Assembly: GCA_038373885.1 (NCBI GenBank)
Contig: JAWZYV010013174.1
Location: forward strand, 372,001 to 436,000
Reading direction: 5' to 3'
DNA length: 64,000 nucleotides
DNA from: Cheiracanthium punctorium
Taxonomy: Eukaryota; Arthropoda; Arachnida; Araneae; Cheiracanthiidae
The position numbers were made by a program, and so were the translations under genes. Below are positions 12,081 through 23,420 of the stretch, one piece after another (within the stretch, counting starts at the first letter, position 1; each line of letters starts with the position of its first letter). Below the pieces are notes generated by a model that saw only the letters and a program-made list of their open reading frames with translations, was not told the DNA's origin and did not search any database.

Positions 12081-15000
12081 TTTTTTTTTAACTTATAGAC
12101 TAAAATTTTTTTTTCTAATCCTATCCGCTGATAGCGATATAGCGAAATATGAATTAAAATGTACGTGAAAATTTACATTTACCGATTGGGACCTAGGGTG
12201 TCTTTTCTGGGACAATCAAAAATAAGTAAGCGTCGAATAATAAGTTTGATTGCCACCCCCCCCCCACAAAAAAAATGCTTAGGCATGGCAAAGCGATAGA
12301 TGCAAATTTTACAATTTCTTCATATATTTTTTAGAAAAAATATATCAATTTATTATACCGTTGATATAGGATATTTATGTATCATTGCAGGTCTCAACAC
12401 AGACTGAAGAATTTTATGAAAATTGCTGCCTTATGATAAACTTCAAAAAGATATTTCTTATATATGATATAAACACACATACCTGAAAAATTTTACGTAT
12501 AATTTTAATTATATGTAAATAATTTTTCAAACTATAGAATGTATTTTATTTATCACTCGTCCCTCGTTATCAATATAGATTCGTGCTCGATTGTGTGCAT
12601 TTATATTCATACAAGCTTTGACTCTGTTTTTACGATAGTTTAATTTAAATAACCTAAAAATTCGTACCATATAAATAAAATGGTTTAAGCTTACAAGTTT
12701 ACCCAATGCTATTTTAAAATTGAATGAAAAAATATATACTTTTTTTTCTAATTCTCAGTTTTAAAAAAAGAACATAACTACTCTTTTTTTTTCACTACGG
12801 TAAAAAATGTATTAAATTTATATCAAACGAGGTACTTCCAATTTCACACATGATAAAAAAGCACAATAACATTAATTAGAATATTTTGGAAAAATATTTT
12901 ATTCTTGTGACGATAGTAAAAAATGCTATAAAACTTTCAATGCATTATGCAAAAAAGATCAATTATACAAAAAAAAATCACATTTTTAGCACATTTTCAT
13001 TTACAATAATAAAAGCCAAGTCAATTAGAATGAAAAAAAACTTTCAAAACAAACCTTGTTTTTGTGTAAAAAAAGAGAAAAACTGACAAAAACAAACGCA
13101 ATGCTCTATTTCTGCGTAGAAGAAAGAAAGTGAGAGCTTAAGAAAACTTCTCGTGCACAATTTAAATTGAATATTAATCGTATTTCAGTAAGTAAAAAAT
13201 GTTATCTAATGGACAATTGTTTATGGACTGTATACTGTATTGAATTTTAAGGCTGCTCTTGTAAGGAACCATGCGATTTACGGATGGTTTATATCAATGA
13301 ACAAATACTGTTCAACACCCAGTATCAAAACAGCATTTTACAAGGTCTGCTATGCACTTGTTATAAACGGATGGCAGAACCTATAAATGCAAGAAATACT
13401 TGAAAAAAGTTTCAAAGTAGAATATTTTACTGTACAATTCAAACTTTAGTAATTTTTGTAATTAAATTCAGTGTTAAAATTTAATTAAAATTTCACAAAT
13501 CATACACGTTTATTGCTTGCGAGTTTCATATAAGATATTATAAAAAAGAAAATCTGAATTTCATTTTGGAATTTAACACACTTTGTTTAATTATCAAGCT
13601 AAGCGAGAACTACGCATTATATGCAATATTAGAAAATAAATAAAATAAATAATAGCTTTAAATTGAAACAGAGAGTTATTTTGCATTTATTTAAAATTGA
13701 GCTGTTTACAGTCTTTGAATTCATAAAATCATCATTTCGCGTATAATGAACCCGAATAGCTTCGAAATGCAACTTTAATTGGTACCTTTCTATTATAAAA
13801 CTAAAATACAAGATATTTAAAAAAAATGAAAAAACACACATATATATTTATTTTGAAAACGAAATCAGAGCTATCGTTAAAGCCTATTATTAGCGTACAC
13901 ATAATTAAAAATTAATATGAATCGTAAAAAATGTCAAAAAGAAAAACGGATAGCTAATAATATATGGTTAATAGTTCTGGATAATAACTAATACGCAATT
14001 TCATCCTGCATTTTTTCGGAAGTTAGCTTTCCTGTTTCAAGATTGTATGTGCAGAAGCAGCATTGCCGGTATCGAAACGTGGAGTGCATGATCGTAAATG
14101 GACTTCTGATATTTCAGTACAAAAAGCAAAGATAATAAAACGATAGAAGAAGAGAAGCATCGAAAACAAGCTTCTTTGTTTGCATAATGAGAAATAATGC
14201 AAATGAAATGAAGCGGTGATTTGATTTATACGTGTAAAACTACTAGTGAATATGTTTAAAAAAATGTTCGTTAGAGTCACTTCATTTAACTTATGTAATT
14301 AAATTCAGTGTATTTTAAAAATAACATTAATCGAAAAAAAAGGTCAAAAACTTCAGAAAAATAGTTATTTATTTAAAGCTAAAAATTTATATCAGAATTT
14401 AAGAAATAGAATTCAAGATAATCTACTGAAAGATAAAAAAAATCAGTTATTCCTTGTAGAGGTGTAAAACAAACGGTAGAAAAGCGATGTTTTAACTAAC
14501 ATAAGAAAAACTACACAATAATGACAAAGCACCGACAAAAGTGGAGAAATTTTCACCCGCACGTTAGTTGTTACTATACCACATTGTACAAGTAAACGTA
14601 ATGTGATTGTTACACTGTAGTACTCATCCATTCAAATTACGTGTATTTTTAAAAGTAATAATAATAGTAAAGTGTGTGTTTATTCGAAACCCTGTGTTTA
14701 TTCGAAAGTCAGCTTGTTCTGGCTTTGGAGTAGCCGTGGACTGAAACAATATTGCCGCCAAAGAAAGAGAGGCGTACATTTAGAATTGTTTTTTCGAAAA
14801 AAGTAAAGCGAAAAGTAATTAAAGTAACTAAAGTATTTTAAAATAAAGATGCACATAGCTTTTAATACTGAATGATCTATAAACATTAAGGTTTTTGAAC
14901 ATGATCTATAACAGCAGAAACATGCTGAGAAGAAAAGTACAGGTAACCTATAATTATTTCTAGCATATTTTATTGCTTTATTTCGAGCACTTTATATGAT

Positions 15001-16834
15001 AACAATACCAGTAAGTAGACATAAATAAACGCAGTCTCTATTCTTACAATTAAAAACTATATGTTATAATGTATTTTTAATATAAATTTCTTACTTTCGT
15101 ATTCTATTGAGAAGCCAAGTACATTAAAATATGAAATTAAAGCTGTTCCTTTTGAAAAGCGATAGGAATTACAGAACATTAATCGTAAAAAAGGTTGTTA
15201 AAACATTTAAACAGCTTTAAAAAAACCAATCTTAAGCATTCGAAAAAAATTAATAATGCTTCTTCACCAAATGGAGTGTGGGCTATGACCAGACAACTTA
15301 TTCACAACTTTCATAAAAAATTCTTAAGCACAAAAATTGCCTTCAAAAATGGGCCAAAGTATCACCCGTTTTGAAAATATAGCAAAAATTCTGTACGATT
15401 AACATTTTCCCCTTAGGTGTTCCGTAATTCTTATGTCTGTAATCGTCCACAGTACAGTTTGCAAAAACACATTTAAAATTTTTGTCGCGTTTGTAGAGCT
15501 ATTATTTAAAAAAAAAAATGTTCAAAGGTTGCACGAGTTTTTAAAAGAACAACTCAATTCTCTGCAAATGAGCTTGAACTAAATATGCCCATAAAAATAA
15601 ATGATTTGCTTTTAATATTCTATCTTCCAATAAAATAAGTATTAATTCCAAGAAAATTCAATGATTCCATAACGAACCTCCGAACTCGTTACGTAGAACA
15701 TATTGCGCATACCCATTTATGTCTAATAATAATACTTCCACTATCCTATGTTGCAAAATTTAATTTTGAAACTCCGTATTTGTCGAACCTGCTAACACAG
15801 ATAATCTTGTAAGAAAACAAGCTAAGCAGATATAAATTTGTTACCGGCTTTCATCACTCAATAGGTTCTCAAATCCATTCAGAAAGATGTAATGCTATTA
15901 AATTTCTAACAAGAGACAATTTTTAAATGTATTTAATTCAAAGTATAATGTTTTGGAAAATCAGTAATAATTATGTATTTGATCATGATTTTGTTTTTTA
16001 ACCCACCTACATATTGTATTACCAGAATTCCGTTGAATATATTTTATTATTATAATCTGTAAAGCGTAATTGATCTTCATTTAAATTTGAATTAAACGAA
16101 TTAATGTGGAAGTGAAAAATCTAAATGCTATTCATCTTATATTAAAGTCTGTTTCACTTTAAACCAAAATTCTGTTTCATAAAAATTTCGTAATAGTTAT
16201 TATACTTAAATTTTAATTAATGTCAGACTAAACAGAATTTATTAAATTTCATAAATAAATGAAAAATGCGAAATGAATTATAAATTTATCGATTGCTTTT
16301 CATGTGTATTTCTAAAACATCACAGAACATTTGACTAACGATAAAAATGCAAAATTTTTAAAATGCACCAAACACGTTCAAATAGTTATTTACAAATGTA
16401 TTGCAAAGAAGTTGTATTGCGAGACACTATGTGCTTAAAAGTTCGTGAATATTTCACAAATTTAACGAACTTTTCACAAAAGTCACGAAAAGTTCGTGAA
16501 TATCTCACAAAACTTATATAAATTTATTAGAGTGCTTAGTAAAACTTCAAAAGATACATTATGAATGCTTTTGAGTATACGATGCAATTTTATTCCTTTG
16601 AAAAATAAGTCGTATGGTGTATTAAAAGAGCAGCTTTAATAGAAAGCAAAAATAAAATTAATCAAAGTTAAAATTAAAAAAATTTAATCAAACTAAGTTA
16701 GTAGAACTCTACATAACATAAAGTACCCTCAATAAATGTTATGCAGGTTCTACTACCTTCAAATGCTAAGAAGCATAATGTCATTACATGAATTTCATAA
16801 GAGAAACTACCTTCGATAAGAATCTAGTAGTTAA
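12081..16834. other. AT-rich non-genic stretch
   Basis: About 4.7 kb in which I see no gene, RNA or complete element. A small local repeat lies at 16437-16510, where AAAGTTCGTGAATAT-TCACAAA occurs twice about 50 bp apart with a reverse-oriented half copy between them. Confidence 0.55.
16437..16512. repeat. Short direct/inverted repeat cluster
   Basis: AAAAGTTCGTGAATAT followed by TCACAAA occurs at about 16437 and 16487. Between them lies AACGAACTTTTCACAAA, a partly inverted half unit. This could form a cruciform; no function is assigned. Confidence 0.6.
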
Positions 16835-17391
16835 AGGCCTTATTACACGGACTAAATTTAGAGCAATTTGGTTGCGGAAACCAGTTGCTGCAATTCATTC
16901 CCGCAAGTCAGAGAGCCCATATGAGCACTCAGGGTTGCCATAGTAAACAAACCCTGCTGTGTTCACAAACGTCAGAGATTCACCGAATTAGCGGTTGCTA
17001 GAGCATGTAATTATAAATAGCATATCGTTGGTTGCTTATACCTCGTGTATCTTCGGATCGGATTGATATTTATTTTTCTTTTCTTCAATCAAATCAATTT
17101 CCATGTCGATATTCCATTTCACGGACACTTTGTTTTCGCACACGCTCATCCCTTTCACTACGAACGGTGTTGCTGACGCTGACTCTTCCGCCATCTTGTG
17201 TTGTGACGTAGAGATAGGAAGCACTATCATTGGCTGGATTTCCAGCAACGTGCAATTTTTTCGCCTGTCAACGAAAAAGTTGGAGTTGACTGTTTCCTAG
17301 GTAACTGAGGGAAATTTCCGGGAAAGAGATTTCTGCAACTGGTTGCAGCAATCAAATCACACGAAAATTCCTTCGTGTAATAAGGCCTTAA
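16832..17391. mobile_element. PIF/Harbinger-type element, non-autonomous
   Basis: The element runs 16835-17388 (554 bp). Both termini read AGGCCTTATTACACG inward, and both are flanked by TAA (16832-16834 and 17389-17391), matching the 3-bp TWA target duplication of PIF/Harbinger. Subterminal AACCAGTTGC motifs occur in inverted orientation near both ends, and other GGTTGC motifs occur inside, as expected for transposase-binding repeats. The interior is more GC-rich than the flanks and keeps a possible first exon of an accessory SANT/MADF-type protein on the minus strand. No DDE transposase is present. Superfamily assignment is from terminus and target duplication. Confidence 0.78.
17036..17248 (-). 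CDS. SANT/MADF-like first-exon fragment in Harbinger element
   Basis: This minus-strand frame lies wholly inside the Harbinger-type element. The 70-codon frame has a second Met at residue 19 (codon 17192-17194) in a strong context, AAGATGGCG, which I prefer as the start. From there it encodes about 52 residues ending VKWNIDMEIDLIEEKKNKY. The W-x(3)-ME-x-LIEE pattern resembles the start of MADF/SANT-like domains carried by Harbinger accessory DNA-binding proteins. The last codons contain GAG|GTATAA, a plausible 5' splice donor, so the frame may be exon 1 with the rest deleted. The domain assignment is tentative because the fragment is short; it could be a chance open frame. Confidence 0.28.
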   Translation of the reverse strand: MLEIQPMIVLPISTSQHKMAEESASATPFVVKGMSVCENKVSVKWNIDMEIDLIEEKKNKYQSDPKIHEV

Positions 17392-18105
17392 CTGAGCTAT
17401 TTAAATGTGCTTGAATATTTCTAATGTTTCCAACACTGATGAAAATGTAGTGATGTGATTTGTACTTAGTATGAAAGGGTACTGAAAGTGATATCTATGT
17501 ATATATAAATACGCTAAGGAAAACCTTCATGTCCCTTTTGCAGCACATTGCGCGAACGGATGAGCGCGAAATTCGGCAAAGTTCGTATGGAGGTATTTGT
17601 GCGATTGTTAAATTTTTTGAGTAATATGCTAATGCACTGTAAAAAATTAGAGAGGTTATTTGGCACGCAGTATTTCGCGCCATGTCGGGTGATGGTTCCA
17701 TTGTTGTGTCGATTTTTAAATAACTACAAAGTTTCAGCAGTACTATATAGGGTTACAGTATTACACCGAGATTTGCAAAAAGCGAAATTATTCCCCAGTT
17801 TGGTGAAACGCCAATGACTAAAATAGGCTTTAGCCCTGTGCTTGGCGATTTTTTTAGATGGTCGATAAGTGTGCGAAGTGTTGTAAATTCCCTGTTTTAA
17901 AGCTGTGGAAAAAAGAACCAGGCAGATTGCAATCCAAGAGACGCTCCGCAGAAACACGCCAATTCGACAATTTCTTCACAATTTCCCGCCACGCAGTATG
18001 CTAAAGCGCATTTTCCCCGAAAATATTATTGAAGAAATACCTCAGCAATTAATGGGGAATAAAAATAATATTAGTAAGCAGTTGGCGGGATTTGCACCTG
18101 GCTAA
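17392..18105. other. Non-genic stretch, possible unidentified relic
   Basis: Slightly higher GC than the surroundings and two plus-strand open frames (17548-17817 and 17905-18105) without recognisable domains. It lies directly upstream of the Helitron helicase relic and could be its decayed upstream part, but I could not align it to Rep or helicase motifs. Confidence 0.35.
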
Positions 18106-18515
18106 CAGAAAATTCCATAGTTTACCACCACATAATTTACTATTGAAAGTAAACTAACTGCATTGTTATGCTAATCAGAAACTTAAATACAAAGGAAGCA
18201 TTAATCAATGGAACAAGAATGCACATTAAGTTTATTGCGAAGTTCGAACTGGAACTACAGGCAATAAAAGAATTTTAATCCCACTTATAAAAGATTCAGG
18301 TACTATTTTATCATGCCCTTTCAAAAAACTCAATTTCCAAATATATCTGCCTTTGCGATGACAGTAAATAAATCCCAAGGACAATCACTCGAAAAAAGTG
18401 CAAATTTATTGGGCAGCAAATTTTTATACATATGGTCAGCGGTACACCTCAGCAAGTAGAGTTCAATCATTCGACGGGTTAAGATTTTATTACTCCGAAC
18501 ATAAAGGGTCTTTAG
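18106..18515 (+). pseudogene. Helitron RepHel helicase C-terminal relic
   Basis: Three reading frames must be joined to follow the protein. Near 18108-18165 one frame gives K-F-H-S-LPPHNLLLKV. Another, from 18169, gives MLIRNLNTKEALINGTRMH. A third, near 18325-18400, gives FPNISAFAMTVNKSQGQSLE. The next segment, near 18428-18510, gives YGQRYTSASRVQSFDGLRFY. In order, these match the C-terminal PIF1-type helicase segment of Helitron RepHel proteins: the LPPH...LRNL-NGTR block, the AFAMT-NKSQGQ-LE motif, and the HGQ-YVA-SRV motif. In-frame stops and at least two frameshifts show it is dead. It lies about 0.5 kb upstream of Helitron copy 1 on the same strand but outside that copy's termini, so it is probably from a separate insertion. 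Confidence 0.82.
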
Positions 18516-18749
18516 CCGAGGACGGATCCAGGCTGAATTTTCGGAGGGGGCATTAGACATTTAAAATTAGTCTAAATTGCTCAAAACGCAAATTGAATGT
18601 GTGAAATCGTACGTTTGAAAGGAACGTTTGAAATCCATGGTCGGTAGAGGGAGATGACCCCTATGACCCACTCAATGGAGCTGCCTTTGCATTTAGCAAA
18701 ATATGATAGCGTTTTTACAAAAACACCGTCTTCACATTAAAGTATGCTG
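18516..18749. other. Short non-genic stretch
   Basis: Contains GAGGACGGATCCAGG...GGAGGGGGCA near 18520-18553, resembling transposon-derived GC-rich spacer sequence, but no element boundaries are visible. Confidence 0.4.
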
Positions 18750-18835
18750 GTTGTAAAGTGAAATTGTACAAAAGTGGTCACTATAGACGGATGATCTCTT
18801 AGCCAAGGTGGTCATTTTAGTAGATTTCACAGCAT
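18750..18835. repeat. Mariner-type MITE fragment, copy 1
   Basis: TAAAGTGAAATTGTACAAAA, then GTGGTCACTATA, then CCAAGGTGGTCATTTTAG and a GATTTCACAG end. This aligns over about 70 bp with 52605-52680. The GTGGTCA and TTTCAC end motifs resemble the mariner-type MITE at 46571-48755. It is truncated; no paired terminus was found. Confidence 0.6.
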
Positions 18836-19066
18836 ATGGAATCTTGAGACATACTCTTTGACAGAAGACTTTACTCACTCTAAAATTAGAAAATTTAATG
18901 CTTTATGGTCGAATTTCGACCACTGGCAGACAACTAGTTCATATAAATGAACTAGTTTTATAAGTTTTTAATATAAGTTTTATAAGTTATAAGTTTTATA
19001 TAATAGCACATGTAATTAATCGGCCCTATTGTAATAAAAATCTTATAAATAAAAATGAAATTCTGT

Positions 19067-19094
19067 TTGTTTGTTTGTTTGTTTGTTTGTTTGT
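19067..19094. repeat. (TTTG)n microsatellite near Helitron 5' end
   Basis: About seven TTTG units just inside the Helitron 5' terminus. The homologous place in copy 2 has only two or three imperfect units, so the tract varies in length between copies. Confidence 0.9.
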
Positions 19095-19102
19095 GGATTT
19101 GA

Positions 19103-19586
19103 TTCGTATACAAATCCACAAAAATGGACCTATCGGCCTGAAATTTAGTACAGATATGTAAAATAATATAGAATAACTCATAGTCCACTTTAAAACTGTG
19201 AAAGTCCACCCGTTCCCGGAATTTAAGAGATTTTTTATGCTCTTCACGCAAAAATCTTTCCGTAATTGTAACCCCTGTAGTGAAAAAAGTGTAAAATAAG
19301 GATCGTGGTTGCCATGTGTGGCGATTTTGCCGAATAAAATGTCGTTCGTATACAAATCCACAAAAATGGACCTATCGGCCTGAAATTTAGCACAGATATG
19401 TAAAATAATATAGAATAAATCGTAGTACACTTTAAAACTTTGAAAGTCCACCCGTTCCCGGAATTTAAGAGATTTTTTATGCTCTCCACGCAAAAAGCTT
19501 TCCGTAATTGTAACCCCTGTAGTGAAAAAAGTGCGAAATAAGGATAGTGGTTGCCATGTGTGGCGATTTTGCCGATAAAATGTTTT
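19103..19586 (+). repeat. Two tandem 242-bp units in Helitron copy 1
   Basis: TTCGTATACAAATCCACAAA starts at 19103 and again at 19345 (period 242). The units are about 95% identical by eye and include TCGGCCTGAAATTTAG, CCACCCGTTCCCGGAATTTA and GGTTGCCATGTGTGGCGATT. Helitron copy 2 has a single diverged unit in opposite orientation (28384-28545), so the doubling probably arose in the copy 1 lineage. Open frames of 97-155 codons on the minus strand simply traverse these units. Confidence 0.93.
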
Positions 19587-20450
19587 AAATTCTCAAAGTA
19601 AAAATAAATAATAATAATGATTTTTTTTGTTAGTTTATATTTGTAAGATTATTATTTTTTTATTATAATATCGTGTGCATGGGAAATCGGAGCAGGAATG
19701 AAATGTTTTATACGCAAAACAATAAGAATTGAAGATTTCCGAGGCTAATAGGTAAATTATTTTAGTTTGGCGAAAAAATAAAATGGCTCAAATGCCGATT
19801 TTGAGAAAGTGAGTTCAAGCGGTTTGCACAGATTTCGGCTTGGCGCAATTTATTGAGAGCTTAAGGAAATAGATTTTTGAAAACAAGTGCAAAGGTTTTA
19901 TTAGAATACAGCGTTAAATTTTAATGATCCGTGAAGAAATAATGCAGTTATTAAGGGATTTCAATTGATCTATCTCCAGAATTCTCGCCAAATGAGTACA
20001 TTGATTTAAGTTGGGGGAATTCCGCCAAATTTCAGAAAATTGAAATCTTCTCATTTAGTACATCGGAGTAATGATGAATAAAACACGTTATAGTTGATAA
20101 TTTTAAAAAATTCGGCTGTATTAAGGGATTCAACTTTTCAAATAAAGGCTTGCTTTACTTTTTCGCGGTCGAACCATTTCCCATATATTATTGCTGCTAA
20201 GTCAATGCTTCGAATGATTTCCTGAAAAAACGCTTGCAAAATGGCGTATGTTGGCACTTTGGCGAGGCTTAGATTTGAAACTGGATTTTATTTGAGACTG
20301 GGATATATAATGACACTGGTTATAGATAAAAATGAATGTTGGTATGAGTGCATGAGGTTGAAAAACTCCAGCACCGTTGAGCACCGTTGCACCAGGAAAT
20401 TTGGTTCACCTAAGTCTTTTATCATGGAGAAGCTTTTTATGCTATCCGTT
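19587..20450. other. Filler segment inside Helitron copy 1
   Basis: No homologous segment recognised in copy 2 and no coding signal. TATTAAGGGATT occurs twice (about 19945 and 20117). It may be captured host DNA, as Helitrons often acquire, but its source is not identifiable here. Confidence 0.4.
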
Positions 20451-20454
20451 TTCC

Positions 20455-21480
20455 TCTAACTTGCCACCAGGTGACGCAGCAGAACGTCGAATTCTATTCC
20501 GTTTAGCCGTTTGCTATGCGAATATCGTCCAACCGATTTCGATGAAATTTGGTACACGCGAATATTAGAACACGGAGAATATTTTTCACTATCCATTTTG
20601 CTGTAACTTGCCGCTAAATGGCGCTGAAAAGCATCAACTTCTATACCGTTCGACTGATCTGCATAAAATTTTTTATACTTACACATTTGAGCACGAAGAA
20701 TATATTCTAACTGCGTTCCTTTTGATGTTACTCACCACTAGATGACACTGCAATGCATTATTATTTTAAGTCGCCACTAGATGACGCTGCAGCAGGCCAA
20801 ATTCTTGACCATTCAAACGGTCGCTATGAAAATCAGTATACATAGCTATTTGAACAATGAGAATATTTTGGCGTTATCCATTTTGCTATAACTCGCCACT
20901 TGACGGCGCTGTAGCAAATCATTACTTTAATTAACTACTAGATGGCCCTGCAGTGTATCACTTCTTGACTGTGCAAATGATCGTTATGAAATTTGGTATA
21001 CATAGATAGTTGAACACGGTCGCTATGAAAATCAGTATACATAGCTATTTGAACAATGAGAATATTTTGGCGTTATCCATTTTGCTATAACTCGCCACTT
21101 GACGGTGCTGTAGCAAATCATTACTTTATTGAACCACTGGATGGCCCTGCAGTGTATCACTTCTTGACTGTGCAAATGATCGCTATGAAAATAGGTATAC
21201 ATAGATATTTGAACACGGGGAAGAGTTTGGCGCTATCCATTTTCCTATAACTTGCCACTAGATGTCGCGTCAACACATGAACTTCAGTACTGTCCAGCCG
21301 ATAGTCATGAAAATTCGTATACATCGATATCTGAATGCGAAAAATATTTTCGCCGTATCCATTTTGCTAAAACTCGCCACTAGATTGCGCTACGCCGCAT
21401 GGCCTTCTGCACCGTACAAACGATTGCCTTGCAATTCGGTATGCATGATTATTGGACACAATATAACGCGATATCCACTT
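20455..21480 (+). repeat. Decayed ~120-bp minisatellite in Helitron copy 1
   Basis: Repeated units carry GCTATCCATTTTGCTATAAC, TCGCCACTAGATGGCGCTGC, CGCTATGAAAAT-GGTATACATAGATA and TTGAACACGGAGAAT. The CGCCACTAGATG-like core appears near 20465, 20594, 20730, 20771, 20896, 20936, 21094, 21133, 21250 and 21372. A higher-order duplication with period 199 is clear: CGGTCGCTATGAAAATCAGT starts at 20818 and at 21017. Confidence 0.88.
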
Positions 21481-21572
21481 TGCTATATCTGTTTATTACA
21501 ATGAATAGTAATCACCACAAATCGTAATATCAAAAAGTCCATTCATTCCCGTGCGAAGAACGGGTACTTCAG

Positions 21573-21576
21573 CTAG
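21573..21576 (+). other. Helitron 3' terminus (CTAG)
   Basis: CTAG preceded by the hairpin CCCGT/ACGGG at 21548-21564 and followed by host T. It defines the 3' boundary of copy 1. Confidence 0.85.
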
Positions 21577-22862
21577 TAATAATATACATACAAAAATAGT
21601 ATAATAAATTAATAGCATGAATTTATGAATGAATATATAGTATTGTAAATAGATAATTGAGGAGAAGTGAACAGTTTCTACAGCGAGAACGAAAACTATG
21701 AAACAAGCAGACACACAAAAATATCTTACGTTAAATATAAGCGTCAATTTAGAAACTTAAATTTTAGATTTGCATTTTATTTTTCGGTATCGCATCTGCC
21801 CTTTATTTATTTATAAAAATGTCCGATACGTTATTATTGGGAACAGTCTATAACTTAACATTCTTAAAAAAGATCTGTCAAATAAGACGGATCACATAAT
21901 CTGTCTTATCTCCAGTTGACATATTTTGCAATAAGATTCATAATATTTATTGAATATGACAACTCTCGAAACATATTTTACAGTTATAAAAAGCTACTTT
22001 TTTTAAAATCGCACTTTTATAAACACTTCTGCTATCTTTTGAAAGCTGCTCATAGCAATGGTAAAGGCTCTTAACGTTTTTCATTATTAATTAGGGATAG
22101 AGGGGATCAACGCTCATATGCATTTACAATTTCTGTGTTTCAAATATACAAGATCAATTTTTCCTCTTAGAGTTATAATATTGGTGGTAGCAATTGAAAC
22201 AATCTTTTAGAATGTAAGAAATTTTTTTATGATTTATTACTCATTTACTAAAACATCTTGCGAAAGGGCATACATTTATAAATATCGTTAATGGACATTT
22301 TTAAAATTATTATTCAAGTCTAATTTTCGCCCTGAAATTGCTACATTATTTTCTGTTCATTGATAGCACATACAAAAATATTTGAACATTATAAAAAAAA
22401 GGTGAAAATTTTCCAATTTTGTTTTTTGTCATGAATTGTTCTTCTAACCAATATCTTTTTATATAGGAAGGTGATTGAACAGAGTTAAAAATTCTAGTAA
22501 ATTTAATGTTTGAAATCACTTGGGACATGATTTAATGGTTTCAAGCCTTATGAAAAAACTGTTACTTCAACGAACTTTCAGAACGAACACTGAAAAGTAT
22601 AGGTCGTATCAGCGATGAACTTTCTTTGATATAAAGATGCATAAGTCATGATTAATGGTCATTTTGAATATAATCAATAAAAATTATAAAAAAATGCGTT
22701 AGTAAAATTTCACAGTAGTACAAGAGTAGTACAAGTATGATTGAATACTATTGAATGAAAAATAAAATTTCTGTATTTAGTTGTTTCAATATAAGGAATA
22801 TGTCTTCGATACGTGAGCATTTTTAAAAATAGCCCAGAACTTCAGCAACATTCATGTAGGAG
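21577..22862. other. AT-rich non-genic stretch
   Basis: Nothing recognisable seen; the short open frames lack any domain. Confidence 0.55.
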
Positions 22863-23036
22863 CAGTGGCGTAACCAAGGAGGGGGATAGGGGTTCACAGC
22901 CCCCCATAAGGAATTTTTTTACTATACAAAATGTATATTCTTCACCTCCTTATCACACACACGTATACATATATGTGAGTTGCAGTAGTCGTGACTCCGC
23001 TCAGGAAAAATTTGTGACTACGCCACTGTGTAGGAA
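22855..23036. mobile_element. hAT-type MITE, 166 bp
   Basis: Element 22863-23028 begins CAGTGGCGTAACC and ends TGACTACGCCACTG, giving a 10-bp terminal inverted repeat CAGTGGCGTA. It is flanked by TGTAGGAG (22855-22862) and TGTAGGAA (23029-23036), an 8-bp target duplication with one mismatch, as made by hAT transposases. The interior has GGGGG and CCCCCC tracts like the related copy at 38565. No coding capacity. Confidence 0.82.
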
Positions 23037-23168
23037 GTAGAAATATCATTTTAAGTCCCAGGTAATACGATAATTTTGATACTTTCAGAATATGAATTGG
23101 TACTGAATTTAGATGGAAATATTTGGTAAGTTTTATAATATAGCAAATGTTTTTTTGTTAAATAGAAG
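23037..23168. other. Short spacer between hAT MITE and Tc1 element
   Basis: AT-rich, 132 bp, nothing recognised. Confidence 0.6.
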
Positions 23169-23170
23169 TA

Positions 23171-23197
23171 CACTCATGTCCATAAATTAAGGATAAT
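23171..23197 (+). repeat. Tc1 left terminal inverted repeat
   Basis: 27 bp beginning CACTCATGTCCATAAATTAA, identical to the reverse complement of 24650-24676. Similarity stops abruptly after base 27. Confidence 0.97.
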
Positions 23198-23420
23198 TCA
23201 GAATCACACAGAAATTGATCTCTAAAATAAAAATTTCACCTGTGGAATGATCACACACATCTTGAAGAAGAATATGCAAATTACAGGAAACCACCAGATG
23301 GCGTGGATGGTACGTCACAATGACGAGAGTGTAAGAGAGGGGTATATAAGGAATGGTGGCAAAGAAGTAAAATTGTTCACAAGCGCTGTGAAAGCCTTTC
23401 AGTGCAAAAACCGCATAGTT

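Larger units (their letters stand above)
19041..21576 (+). mobile_element. Helitron copy 1 (non-autonomous)
   Basis: Begins TCTTATAAATAAAAATGAAA after an A at 19040. It ends in CTAG (21573-21576) followed by T at 21577, matching insertion between A and T with a CTRR 3' end. Eight bases before CTAG lies a GC-rich hairpin, CCCGT-gcgaaga-ACGGG (21548-21564), the expected Helitron terminator. The same termini are shared with copy 2 at 25982-28566. The element is 2536 bp and holds a (TTTG)n tract, two tandem 242-bp units, about 600 bp of unidentified filler and an array of decayed ~120-bp units. It encodes no Rep or helicase, so transposition would need an autonomous relative. Confidence 0.87.

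Noticed and set aside
17905..18105. 66-codon frame resembling a transposase segment (FPENIIEEI)
   Set aside because: The resemblance to piggyBac-type N-terminal sequence is too short to support and no flanking motifs follow.
19026..19493. Open frames of 97-155 codons on the minus strand across the Helitron tandem units
   Set aside because: The same frame is not kept through the homologous segments at 28384-28545 and 41745-41905, so similarity of the translations reflects shared repeat DNA rather than a conserved protein.
19103..21480. Regular repeats that might suggest a CRISPR array
   Set aside because: Units are 120-242 bp, diverged, without short constant repeats and unique spacers, and lie inside a eukaryotic Helitron.
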